A stretch of DNA of 64,000 bases from an uncultured Candidatus Melainabacteria bacterium (lineage in GTDB: Bacteria; Cyanobacteriota; Vampirovibrionia; Gastranaerophilales; Gastranaerophilaceae). Both the position numbers and the translations under genes were made by a program. The first letter of the stretch is position 1. Every line of letters begins with the position of its first letter. Location: the NCBI GenBank assembly GCA_949902595.1, contig CATLDC010000002.1:1-64000 (forward strand), written 5' to 3'. Below, one piece after another: positions 26,415 to 34,619 of the stretch. The notes under the pieces are model-generated. The model was not told where the DNA came from, ran no database searches, and saw only the letters and a program-made list of their open reading frames with translations.

Positions 26415-27524
26415 TTATCTAAGCAATTTATCTTCCTTCTTTTGAATTGCAACCAGCAAATCCTTCATATAATTAAACCCCTCATAGCAGGAAGCTTTCT
26501 CATAAAACATTCCAAGTTCTTCCGGTGTATTGATTCCACCAAGTTCTTGCAACAGGAGCTTTTCGTAGCGGCTTTTTAAAGACACTTTGAATCCGTTGAA
26601 ATCCTTTAAAAACTTCTCAACACCTTCAAGTATCTCAAAATCGTTGCAGGTCTCAATTTCTTTAAGGATTTTTACTTTTTCATCAACCCTGTTTGCAAGA
26701 GGTTTGAACATTTCTTTCGGAAATCTTTTTTTAAATTCTTTTTTCAATACCTCGCCATCAGTTGAGTAGTTGCAGTTATAAACAATTTTGTCAAAAGTGT
26801 TATAATTCTGGGCGTCAACGATTTTAAAACTGGCCTGCCCGTTATCATCGAATGTGGTGTATCCCTGTTTTCGCTGCTCAATCACGTCTTTATTCGGGAT
26901 TTCAAAAACCTCGCCTTCATATCCCACAACCTCAGGAAACCAAGAAGAATCGTGATAAACATTAACCTTTGCATCCGGATTGTGTTTTTTCATCAACTCA
27001 AACATGTTATTCAGGTTATCTTCATGCCTGTCGTACCAGCCAGAAGAGCCCGGAACAATAATTCCTGTTGTAAAGCTTTCCGGCATAAGAATTTTCATTA
27101 CAGAGTCAAGCGTATCTTTTGAAACATTATAAGCCGCGTGATAGAGCATGTGTGTTTTAGTTTTCTTGTTGTACAAATACATTGCAGAGCAATCATGTAT
27201 AAACGAGGTTGAGATTGGCACATTTGATTTTGTTTTTAGAAAACAAGAAGGAAAACCATCTTTATTGGTAGAGCGGCCTTTCTTTTTGAGTTTTTCAACC
27301 TCGTCTTTTGTAAAATTGCTCCAAAAATTCCTCATCGGAACAGAGCCCTTGCAAATAGTCCCGCCGAGTTTTCCGGGTTTGATTCCGGTGATGCGGTACA
27401 AGCCGAGGTTTCCTCGTACAAAAATATCTGCAAGAGACAGGTTTTTGAGCTTAAAGCCCTGAAAAGAAGGGGCACAAGGCCGAACCGGAGTTATTTTAGG
27501 ATATGCGCAATCAGAAATTCTCAT
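26415..27524 (-). CDS. Lineage-specific protein with CheD-like Cys-His signature
   Basis: 369 residues from the second ATG of a tandem pair. The N-terminus MRISDCAYPK ... SFQGFKLKN fits the signature of other unknown proteins here. Residues 110-135 read HDCSAMYLY ... THMLYHAAYN, with Cys112 and His129 17 residues apart, followed by GIIVPGSSGWYDRHEDN. Cys-to-His spacing and context match the CheD deamidase fold (T. maritima CheD, Cys27/His44). A helical C-terminal region of ~120 residues follows. It is probably a glutamine amidohydrolase/deamidase-like protein; the target is unknown. Confidence 0.6.
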   Translation of the reverse strand: MRISDCAYPKITPVRPCAPSFQGFKLKNLSLADIFVRGNLGLYRITGIKPGKLGGTICKGSVPMRNFWSNFTKDEVEKLKKKGRSTNKDGFPSCFLKTKSNVPISTSFIHDCSAMYLYNKKTKTHMLYHAAYNVSKDTLDSVMKILMPESFTTGIIVPGSSGWYDRHEDNLNNMFELMKKHNPDAKVNVYHDSSWFPEVVGYEGEVFEIPNKDVIEQRKQGYTTFDDNGQASFKIVDAQNYNTFDKIVYNCNYSTDGEVLKKEFKKRFPKEMFKPLANRVDEKVKILKEIETCNDFEILEGVEKFLKDFNGFKVSLKSRYEKLLLQELGGINTPEELGMFYEKASCYEGFNYMKDLLVAIQKKEDKLLR

Positions 27525-27560
27525 CATGTTTATTCTAAAAAACAAACATGGATTTTTTTG

Positions 27561-28289
27561 CTAGGTCTCCCGGTTTCGTGTTTTCAGCCACTCTTCTTTT
27601 GATAAATCTGAAACAATATTGCCGTCTTTGAATCTTATTATGCGTGAGCAATATTCCGCAATATCCGGTTCATGGGTTACAAGCACAATTGTCTTGCCTT
27701 CTTTTTCCCCAAACCCTTTATTGAGCCGGACAAAAAACTCCATCACTTCAATGCTGGTTCTTGTATCAAGATTTCCGGTAGGTTCGTCTGCAAGAATAAG
27801 CGGGGCGTCGTTTACAAGCGCTCTTGCAATAGCAACTCTCTGCTGCTGTCCGCCTGACATCTGATTTGGCATATGATTTTCACGGTTCTTCAAGCCAACT
27901 ATTTCCAGAGCTTCGCGCGCGCGTTTGTGGCGCTCTTCCTCGGGAATACCTTTGTAAATCATTGGGAGCTCAACATTTTCGAGCGCCGAGGTGCGTGAAA
28001 TTAGGTTAAAGCCCTGAAACACAAACCCGATTTTAAGGTTTCTCACCTGAGAGAGTTCTTCCGGATTGAGTGAAAACACATCCACGCCATCGAGGTAATA
28101 GCTTCCGCTATTGGGTTTATCAAGGGTGCCAAGCATATTCATGCAGGTAGATTTACCGGAGCCGGATGTGCCCATAATCGCTACAAACTCCCCTTTTTCA
28201 ACAGAAAAAGAGACTCCGTTCAATGCATTGAAACTGTCTTCGCCTGTTGTGTATGTTTTGATTACGTCTTTGATTTCTATAAGCGGCAT
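27561..28289 (-). CDS. ABC transporter ATP-binding protein (LolD/MacB type)
   Basis: 242 residues with Walker A GTSGSGKST, Q-loop FVFQGFNLI, signature MSGGQQQRVAIARAL, Walker B LILADEPTGNLD and H-loop VLVTHEPD. Sequence style fits the LolD/MacB/FtsE group acting with FtsX-type permeases. No permease gene is adjacent. The ATG at 28289 follows TATAAT by exactly 6 nt with no SD; a TTG inside the -10 box was rejected as start. Confidence 0.93.
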   Translation of the reverse strand: MPLIEIKDVIKTYTTGEDSFNALNGVSFSVEKGEFVAIMGTSGSGKSTCMNMLGTLDKPNSGSYYLDGVDVFSLNPEELSQVRNLKIGFVFQGFNLISRTSALENVELPMIYKGIPEEERHKRAREALEIVGLKNRENHMPNQMSGGQQQRVAIARALVNDAPLILADEPTGNLDTRTSIEVMEFFVRLNKGFGEKEGKTIVLVTHEPDIAEYCSRIIRFKDGNIVSDLSKEEWLKTRNRET

Positions 28290-28295
28290 AAGAGT

Positions 28296-28301
28296 ATTAT
28301 A
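28296..28301 (-). promoter_or_regulatory. -10 box of leaderless ABC ATPase transcript
   Basis: Perfect TATAAT ending 6 nt before ATG; no SD, and no convincing -35 hexamer. Confidence 0.5.
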
Positions 28302-28323
28302 CAATAAAATACGCGGTCTTATG

Positions 28324-28824
28324 TTATTTTTGTCCGAATATAAAACTATTTTCTTTTGTATTAGGACTCACAATCTGGTTTAACATATCCAAAAGAATTT
28401 CTGTAGAAGTGGCCTTGTCATTCTTTAATAAATTTGAGTCAATTCTCTGCTCTACAATTTCCCCATATTGGTTTCGTTTAACAACATAGTCCAGCTTGCC
28501 ATGCAAAGGAGGCACAGAGGTTAAATTTATACTATCAGCATTTCCACGCAAATCATCAGCTCTGCAAAGAAAAAATGAATAAACATCCTTTGATAATTTA
28601 TTTTCTGTACTGCAATGTGCGCTCAAAGCCAATATATTAGTATCGTTATTGTTTTTTAGTTTTCCGGCTAAATTTTTCAAAACATCATATTTGCCCTCAA
28701 TCACACAGTTATCAGCAAGTATGTTCCAATAATTCCCGTACCTGCAATTAGCCGGCGGAAGTTTTGTCTTAAACCCGGGATGCACGGATTTAGTATTGTT
28801 ATTTGATATAGGCAGTATTCTCAA
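28324..28824 (-). CDS. Lineage-specific hypothetical protein (TTG start)
   Basis: 166 residues. The start was set at TTG because it lies 4 nt after a near-perfect SD (AAGGAGGTG) and gives the N-terminus MRILPISNNNTKSVHPGFKTK, matching the MRIsPI...F+ signature of the protein at 62075. The body is mixed alpha/beta (e.g. TNILALSAHCSTE). A C-terminal helix NDKATSTEILLDMLNQI is similar to the fragment at 29548. Function unknown. Confidence 0.65.
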   Translation of the reverse strand: MRILPISNNNTKSVHPGFKTKLPPANCRYGNYWNILADNCVIEGKYDVLKNLAGKLKNNNDTNILALSAHCSTENKLSKDVYSFFLCRADDLRGNADSINLTSVPPLHGKLDYVVKRNQYGEIVEQRIDSNLLKNDKATSTEILLDMLNQIVSPNTKENSFIFGQK

Positions 28825-28889
28825 ATAGCACCTCCTTTTTGCATATACTAACATAAAACTAAACCTTAAAATAGCTTTTGCAGCTCATC

Positions 28890-28934
28890 TTAACAAACCG
28901 TAACATTGTATTCAGGAGAAAAATTTGTTATAAT
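28890..28934 (+). promoter_or_regulatory. Promoter of the toxin-antitoxin pair
   Basis: Direct repeats TTAACA (28890) and GTAACA (28900), 10 bp apart, precede TTGTAT (28906), a 17-nt spacer and TATAAT (28929). The repeats resemble those of the shared promoter motif, but GCAATT is absent here. Confidence 0.55.
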
Positions 28935-28956
28935 TAGAACTGTAAAGGAGTTACTC

Positions 28957-29202
28957 ATGGATATATCATTATCACCCAAGATAGAAAGATTTTTGCGTAT
29001 AAAAATAGCTGAAGGAGTTTATGACTCCTTAAACGAAGCTGTTAACGCAACATTGGGTATTGTTCTTACAAAAGAATGTATTTCTCAAGAAGAACTTGAT
29101 ATGTTGAATGATGACATCCAAAAGGGAATAGACGACGCGGTCTCTGGCAACCTATCTGATGCTTTTTCATTTTTAGATGAATTAAAGGCTAAATATGAAT
29201 AA
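28957..29202 (+). CDS. Antitoxin (ParD-like)
   Basis: 81 residues; ATG has SD AAAGGAG. The N-terminus (MDISLSPKIERFLRIKIAEGVYDSLNEAVNATL) resembles ParD-type ribbon-helix-helix antitoxins, and the acidic C-terminus (LDELKAKYE) is the usual toxin-binding tail. It overlaps the toxin gene by 8 nt. By analogy it neutralises the toxin and represses the operon. Confidence 0.82.
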   Translation: MDISLSPKIERFLRIKIAEGVYDSLNEAVNATLGIVLTKECISQEELDMLNDDIQKGIDDAVSGNLSDAFSFLDELKAKYE

Positions 29203-29494
29203 AAATGTTTTAATAACTCAAATTGCAAAAAACGACATTTTAGAAATTGCAGAATATATAGCTAAAGATAACAAAAGGTCTTCTGTTTCTATTGTAGAGA
29301 ATTTCTATAGAACATTCGACCTACTATCAGACTTTCCTGAAGCAGGTTCAACAAAAAATAACTTACGAGATAAAACTATTAGAATTTATACCGTGAGGAA
29401 AAATTTTGCCATTGTATATAGAATAGTTGATAATCATATCGAAATATTAAGAGTACTAACAAGATATCAAAATATTTTAGCCATATTGAATTAA
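29195..29494 (+). CDS. Toxin of the RelE/ParE family
   Basis: 99 residues with the RelE/ParE core: a helical hairpin at the start (AKNDILEIAEYIAKDN), then LLSDFPEAGS, then IRIYTVRKNFAIVYRIVDNHIEILRVL. Members either cleave mRNA on the ribosome (RelE) or poison gyrase (ParE); the ParD-like partner favours ParE. No catalytic assignment is possible by eye. Confidence 0.85.
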   Translation: MNKNVLITQIAKNDILEIAEYIAKDNKRSSVSIVENFYRTFDLLSDFPEAGSTKNNLRDKTIRIYTVRKNFAIVYRIVDNHIEILRVLTRYQNILAILN

Positions 29495-29547
29495 TAAATG
29501 AACATACTACTTATTTAAAAGGTGGAAACGCTTACACTTTACCCACC

Positions 29548-29655
29548 TTACTTGTTATAATCTACGAAATCAATATTTCCTGACAGAAGTTCCAATATAA
29601 TTTTGTTTCTCATAGCTGCTTTATCACTTTGTGTTGCAATATTAAAACACCTCAA
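29548..29655 (-). pseudogene. Truncated paralogue of the gene at 28324
   Basis: A 35-codon TTG-started frame with QSDKAAMRNKIILELLSGNID resembles the C-terminal NDKATSTEILLDMLNQI of the gene at 28324. The DNA upstream (TTTGTAAAGATG...GCAATTTT on the minus strand) also resembles that gene's upstream region (TTTGTTAAGATGAG...GCTATTTT). It looks like a duplicate that lost its middle, on the other side of the toxin-antitoxin pair. The similarity is short, so confidence is low. Confidence 0.3.
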
Positions 29656-29701
29656 CTCTTAAAATTGCTTTTTTGAGCATCTTTACAAACCTTAACATTA
29701 G

Positions 29702-29773
29702 TCCTATATACATAGGATTATCTTCATGCTAAGCTTATGTTACTTGAAAAAGAATTTTAAAAGAGCGTATTAC
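29702..29773 (+). promoter_or_regulatory. Promoter region of ppdK with a possible operator
   Basis: The palindrome TCCTAT-ATAC-ATAGGA (29702-29717) is followed by TTGAAA (29744-29749), an 18-nt spacer and TATTAC (29768-29773), 28 nt before ATG. Two TTTACA/TTAACA repeats 10 bp apart lie at 29682-29697. The palindrome could be a regulator-binding site. Confidence 0.4.
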
Positions 29774-29801
29774 TAATATTTATTTTAAAAAGGAGAAACA
29801 A

Positions 29802-32447
29802 ATGGCTGAAAAAAGAGTATGGCTGTTTAGAGAAGGTAACGCTGATATGCGTAATCTGCTTGGCGGAAAGGGCGCTAACCTTGCCGAAATGACTAATTTG
29901 GGCTTGCCTGTACCACCGGGATTAACAATCACAACTGAAACTTGTATGGATTATATTAATAACGGCAACAAAATGCCTGAAGGTTTGATGGACGAAGTTA
30001 AGGCAGCCCTAAAGGATGTTGAAGCTCAAAAAGGACAGAAGTTCGGCGATGCTGAAAATCCGCTTCTTGTATCAGTTCGTTCTGGTGCAAGAGTTTCAAT
30101 GCCTGGTATGATGGAAACAATCCTTAACCTTGGTTTGAACGACCAGACAGTAGAAGCAATGATTAAGCTTACTAATAATCCTCGTTTCTGCTACGACTCA
30201 TACAGAAGATTTTTGACTATGTTCGGTTCAGTTGCCTGGGAAATGGATAGGCAAAAATACTTCGAATCAGAATTAGAAAAAGTTAAAGAGCGCGAAGGCG
30301 TTAAGCAGGATACTGAAATTTCAGCAGAAGGCTTGAAATCACTTATTCCTGTTTACAAAAACTTAATCAAAGAAGTTACAGGAAAAGAATTCCCACAAGA
30401 TCCTTATGTACAGCTTCAAGAAGCTATTGAAGCCGTATTCCGTTCTTGGAACATTCCTCGTGCAGTAGCTTACAGAAACATGAACAAAATCGACCACAAT
30501 TTCGGTACTGCGGTTAACGTTCAGTCAATGGTATTCGGAAACATGGGCGACGATTGCGCTACAGGTGTTTCATTCACTCGTAACCCTGCTACAGGTGAAA
30601 ACAAATTCTACGGTGAATACTTAACAAACGCTCAGGGTGAAGACGTTGTTGCGGGTATCAGAACTCCAAAACCGATTGCTGAATTGGAAACTGAAATGCC
30701 TGATTTGTACAAACAATACGTTGATATCGCAAAAAAACTTGAACTTGGCTACAAAGATGTTCAAGATATGGAATTCACAATCGAAAGAGGTAAATTATAC
30801 ATTCTTCAAACTCGTAACGGGAAGAGAACTGCAGCTGCAGCTGTTAGAATTGCCGTTGAAATGTGTGAAGAAGGTATTATTACAAAAGAACGCGCTATCC
30901 AGTTAGTTGACCCTTATAGCGTAAACCAGATTCTTTTACCTTGCTTTGACGCTAAAGCTATGGAAGAAGCTAAGAAAATTGCACACGGTGTAAACGCTTC
31001 TCCTGGAGCTGCTGTTGGTAAAATCGTATTTGATACGGAAGAAGCTGCTCAAAGAGGCGAAGCCGGCGAAAAAGTTATCCTTGTTCGTGTAGAGACTTGT
31101 CCTGACGATATCCACGGTATGGCTGTTTCTCAAGGTGTACTTACTCTTCGTGGCGGCGCTACATCTCACGCAGCAGTTGTTGCAAAAGGTATGGGTAAAC
31201 CTTGCGTTTCAGGTTGTGAAGATATGAAAATCGACCTGGCTAACGAAACATTAACAGGGGCTGACGGTACTGTTTACAAAAAAGACGACATCATCTCTCT
31301 TGATGGCGGCAAAGGTATCGTTATGGCAGGTGCTGTTAAGCTTGTTGAAGCAAAAATTGATGATAACTGGAATAAGTTCTTCTCTTGGGTTGACTCTATT
31401 AAACAATTAAAAGTTGAAGCTAACGCTGATACTCCAAAAGATATTGAAAACGCATTGAAATTCGGTGCTGAAGGGGTTGGACTTTGCAGAACAGAACACA
31501 TGTTTATGGATCCGGACAGACTTCCTTGGGTTCAAAAAATGATTATTGCAGGAACTCCGGAAGCTCGCAGAGAAGCTTTAGACAAACTTCTTCCTATGCA
31601 ATATTCAGACTTCTACGCAATGTTCAAGGCTATCGGTGATAAGCCGATGACAGTAAGACTTCTTGACCCGCCTCTTCACGAATTCTTACCTTCAAAAGAA
31701 GAGTTAATCAAAGAAGTTGCAACTCTAAAAGCACTTAATCAAGATGCCAAAGAAAAAGAAGAAATGCTTCATATCGTTGAAAGCCTTTCTGAATCAAACC
31801 CTATGATGGGCTTGAGAGGCTGCCGTCTTGGTTTAACTTATCCGGAAATTAACGAAATGCAAGTAAGAGCAATCTTTGAAGCAGCATGTGATGTTAAAAA
31901 AGAAGGTATTGACGTTAAACCTTGGGTTATGATTCCGCTTATCGGACACGTTAACGAATTAAAGGTTGCAAAAGAAATCCTTGAAAAAGTTGCAGAAATC
32001 GTTATGCTTGAAAAAGGCGTTAAGGTTGAATACAAGTTCGGTACAATGATTGAAATTCCTCGTGCAGCTCTAACTGCTGATGAAGTTGCAGAATACGCAG
32101 AATTCTTCTCATTCGGTACAAACGACCTTACTCAAATGACATTCGGTTTCTCTCGTGACGATGCTGAAGGTAAATTCCTTAACAGATATGTTGAGAACAA
32201 AATCCTTCCTGCTAACCCGTTTGAAACACTTGACCAGAAAGGTGTTGGTAAGCTTGTAGAAATGTCAATGACATTAGGTAAAGCAGTAAATCCAAAACTT
32301 GTTGGCGGTGTTTGCGGCGAGCACGGCGGAGACCCGGATTCAGTTAAGTTCTGCCACAGAATCGGCTTGAACTACACTTCTTGTTCACCATTCAGAATCC
32401 CGCAGGCTAAGCTGGCTGCTGCGCAAGCGGTTGTTGAAGGGAAATAA
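29802..32447 (+). CDS. ppdK: Pyruvate, phosphate dikinase
   Basis: 881 residues, full length for PPDK, which interconverts pyruvate + ATP + Pi and PEP + AMP + PPi. The N-terminal ATP-grasp domain (LLGGKGANLAEMTNLGLPVPPG), the phosphohistidine loop GGATSHAAVVAKGMGKPCV and the C-terminal PEP/pyruvate barrel (GVCGEHGGDPDSVKF) are intact. SD AAAAGGAG lies 7 nt from ATG. In an anaerobic fermenter it may run toward pyruvate, saving ATP in glycolysis, or toward gluconeogenesis. Confidence 0.97.
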   Translation: MAEKRVWLFREGNADMRNLLGGKGANLAEMTNLGLPVPPGLTITTETCMDYINNGNKMPEGLMDEVKAALKDVEAQKGQKFGDAENPLLVSVRSGARVSMPGMMETILNLGLNDQTVEAMIKLTNNPRFCYDSYRRFLTMFGSVAWEMDRQKYFESELEKVKEREGVKQDTEISAEGLKSLIPVYKNLIKEVTGKEFPQDPYVQLQEAIEAVFRSWNIPRAVAYRNMNKIDHNFGTAVNVQSMVFGNMGDDCATGVSFTRNPATGENKFYGEYLTNAQGEDVVAGIRTPKPIAELETEMPDLYKQYVDIAKKLELGYKDVQDMEFTIERGKLYILQTRNGKRTAAAAVRIAVEMCEEGIITKERAIQLVDPYSVNQILLPCFDAKAMEEAKKIAHGVNASPGAAVGKIVFDTEEAAQRGEAGEKVILVRVETCPDDIHGMAVSQGVLTLRGGATSHAAVVAKGMGKPCVSGCEDMKIDLANETLTGADGTVYKKDDIISLDGGKGIVMAGAVKLVEAKIDDNWNKFFSWVDSIKQLKVEANADTPKDIENALKFGAEGVGLCRTEHMFMDPDRLPWVQKMIIAGTPEARREALDKLLPMQYSDFYAMFKAIGDKPMTVRLLDPPLHEFLPSKEELIKEVATLKALNQDAKEKEEMLHIVESLSESNPMMGLRGCRLGLTYPEINEMQVRAIFEAACDVKKEGIDVKPWVMIPLIGHVNELKVAKEILEKVAEIVMLEKGVKVEYKFGTMIEIPRAALTADEVAEYAEFFSFGTNDLTQMTFGFSRDDAEGKFLNRYVENKILPANPFETLDQKGVGKLVEMSMTLGKAVNPKLVGGVCGEHGGDPDSVKFCHRIGLNYTSCSPFRIPQAKLAAAQAVVEGK

Positions 32448-32463
32448 TAAATAGCAAAATAAA

Positions 32464-32493
32464 AAAGGGTGTATCAATGATACACCCTTTTTA
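32464..32493. terminator. Bidirectional terminator between ppdK and the integrase gene
   Basis: AAAGGGTGTATC-AAT-GATACACCCTTT, a 12-bp perfect stem with flanking A and T runs. Confidence 0.9.
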
Positions 32494-32495
32494 TC

Positions 32496-33038
32496 TCAAA
32501 GGCTAAACATCCTTAAATTATCATCAATAATCTCCTGCGTAACACCAATATACCTGAGTGTAATATCCTGTGATGAATGATTCAGGATTTTTTGCAAAAG
32601 AGCGATATCCTTTGTCTGCTTGTAAAAATGATAGCCAAATGTCTTCCTCAAAGAGTGCGTTCCGGTATGGTCTATCCCCAATGCGTCACACGCCTCTCTA
32701 ATTATTCTATATGCCTGGATTCTTGATATCGGGCGGTTTGATTTGCGGCTCTTGAATAAGTACCGGCAAAGCGGCTTGCGCTCAACATATTCGCTAATAA
32801 ACACTCTGATTTCTCTTGGGATTGGAAACTTCTTGGTCTTGCGGGTTTTCTTTTCTCTTATCTGCACGGTCTCCTTATTCTTCACATCCCTGACCCGCAG
32901 GCGCAGCAAGTCAGAAACACGCAGCCCTGTATTAATCCCCATCAAAAAGAGAAGCAGGTTACGCGAGCCGCTCTCACGAAGGATACGTTTTACACCATTA
33001 ATATACTCTTTGTTTCTAATTGGATCTACTACATTCAT
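32496..33038 (-). CDS. Tyrosine recombinase/integrase, catalytic domain only
   Basis: 180 residues containing the integrase catalytic residues: Arg in NTGLRVSDLL, Lys in EKKTRKTKKF, HSLRKTFGYH (His, Arg), the LNHSSQDITLRYIG block with the second His and nucleophile Tyr. The N-terminal core-binding (SAM-like) domain is missing. SD AAAGGAA precedes ATG. No att-like repeats or phage genes are near. It could be an invertase-type or orphan recombinase. Confidence 0.85.
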   Translation of the reverse strand: MNVVDPIRNKEYINGVKRILRESGSRNLLLFLMGINTGLRVSDLLRLRVRDVKNKETVQIREKKTRKTKKFPIPREIRVFISEYVERKPLCRYLFKSRKSNRPISRIQAYRIIREACDALGIDHTGTHSLRKTFGYHFYKQTKDIALLQKILNHSSQDITLRYIGVTQEIIDDNLRMFSL

Positions 33039-33155
33039 TTTTTGTTCCTTTCATTTTTACATAGTACAAAAGTATAACTTCCTGACTCCAGCACCCAGTC
33101 ATTCGGCTTAATACTTTCTACCTATATAAAAAGCATGAACAAAAATTTTTTTTTC

Positions 33156-34619
33156 CTATATTTTCCCAACGAATTTTATATTGCACTCACTAACGAGTTC
33201 TTCATTCGCAAGCACCGTCAGATTCTGGACAAATTCCGAAAGGATTACAAACACCATGTGGCGCAAATCCAAAGGAACAACAAGAATAGGGATCTCGATT
33301 TTCTTAGACGCAACAAATTTTTCTATCTTATCAACTATTGCCTCAACATCTGTCGCGTCGATTCTTATAATAGCGTCATCCTCATCCTTAAAGAATGAAT
33401 AAACTTTTTCCAGAGTATCCTCAGAAAGCTCAATTACACTAAGCTCGCCATCTTTTGACAGGTCTTTGACAATATGTTTTGAAAGCGCGAGTCTTACTTT
33501 GTCCAACAAATCTTCTTTTGTAGGCTCGTTTGCGTAGTCATTGATTTTTTCAAAGATATAAATAATGTTCTTTACTGAAACTCTTTCTCTGATTAAGCAA
33601 GTCAGAAGATACTTTAAGTCAGACGCTGTAATAAAATCAGGTATTATGTTATCAACAAGGAAAGAGTTGCTTTCCAGAACGATTTCCACATACTTGTTGA
33701 TGTCGTTGTAGTCCATAATATCAGAGACTTCTTTTATTGAAACATACTCAATTGCTTTTCCGATATACTCTACAGCGCTCATACCCTGAATCCAGAAGTC
33801 TTTGACCTTGTCTTTCTGAATCCAGATAAGCTCTTTGCCGGTAATCTCGTCAGCGAGTTCGATATCGTCTCCGTCTGCCTTGTACCCTTTTAGCTCTTCC
33901 TTGTAAAACGCCATATAGCCCGGGAAGACAACGGTGCGCAAAACTTCGATATCATGAATCTTGATATTGAACTCGTTTTGCATAAGCTCATCGCTGTTAT
34001 GAAAATGGATATGCGGAATCACGTACCCGAGAGTATCAGTAAGTTTTTGCCTGATTTTCACGGTCTCTGCAAGCAGGTTGTCGTTCTGCTCAAGAGAAAT
34101 AACTTCAAGAATCTCTTCAGAAAGATTCACGACGAACTTTTCTTCTTTAATTGTGGAATACATCGCCTCCGGAGAAATCTCGTTTACAAGCGCCTGCTTA
34201 AGAACGTCAAGCTGCTTCAACTCATCTGACATCTGGTTGTTTAATTGATTTTTTCTATCCGGAGAAAGGTTTTCGCTCTCAAGCTGGGATTTAATCTTTT
34301 TAATTCTGTCTTTCTGGTTGGAAATCTTTAGTTGAATCTCCTTGCAGGAAGCATAAGGGCTTGAAGGCGCTGCAAGCATCTTTTCCATGCGGTACTTAAA
34401 GCTTGTAATATTAACGATATCGTCCAAATCAGTGGCGTCTTCTTCCTGCTTTTCACGCATAAAGATACAATTGAAATCATAAGACGAGCTTGTTTCTACT
34501 TCGTGCATAGTGTACAAATCCCATCCGGCTTCTGACATCTCGTTAAGCAGATTTTCGAGCGCCTGCTTATCGTCTGTCGGAACTGATTTTATAACATATT
34601 GCATCTTTTTATTAAACAT
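33156..34619 (-). CDS. Soluble FlhA cytosolic-domain protein fused to DUF4177
   Basis: 487 residues. Residues ~6-55 (MQYVIKSVPTDD ... GWDLYTMHEVE) fit DUF4177. A coiled coil (~90-145) follows. Residues ~160-487 align throughout with the FHIPEP/FlhA C-terminal domain: LGYVIPHIHFHNSDEL, KELIWIQKDKV, IVLESNSFLVDNIIPDF, DLKYLLTCLIRERVSVKN, and the terminal LVVPLDLRHMVF ... NIKFVGKI. The eight TM helices of FlhA are absent. Start chosen at the ATG after GAGGA, overlapping deoA by 8 nt. In flagellated bacteria FlhA-C docks chaperone-substrate complexes; the role of a free copy is unknown. Confidence 0.8.
   Translation of the reverse strand: MFNKKMQYVIKSVPTDDKQALENLLNEMSEAGWDLYTMHEVETSSSYDFNCIFMREKQEEDATDLDDIVNITSFKYRMEKMLAAPSSPYASCKEIQLKISNQKDRIKKIKSQLESENLSPDRKNQLNNQMSDELKQLDVLKQALVNEISPEAMYSTIKEEKFVVNLSEEILEVISLEQNDNLLAETVKIRQKLTDTLGYVIPHIHFHNSDELMQNEFNIKIHDIEVLRTVVFPGYMAFYKEELKGYKADGDDIELADEITGKELIWIQKDKVKDFWIQGMSAVEYIGKAIEYVSIKEVSDIMDYNDINKYVEIVLESNSFLVDNIIPDFITASDLKYLLTCLIRERVSVKNIIYIFEKINDYANEPTKEDLLDKVRLALSKHIVKDLSKDGELSVIELSEDTLEKVYSFFKDEDDAIIRIDATDVEAIVDKIEKFVASKKIEIPILVVPLDLRHMVFVILSEFVQNLTVLANEELVSECNIKFVGKI

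Noticed and set aside
28890-28934. Counting the toxin-antitoxin promoter as an eighth shared-motif site
   Set aside because: The two hexamer repeats are present, but GCAATT and the ACTTTATATAT spacing are not.
32496-33038. Integrative element or prophage around the lone integrase
   Set aside because: No flanking direct repeats, tRNA target, excisionase or phage genes; neighbours are ordinary chromosomal genes.
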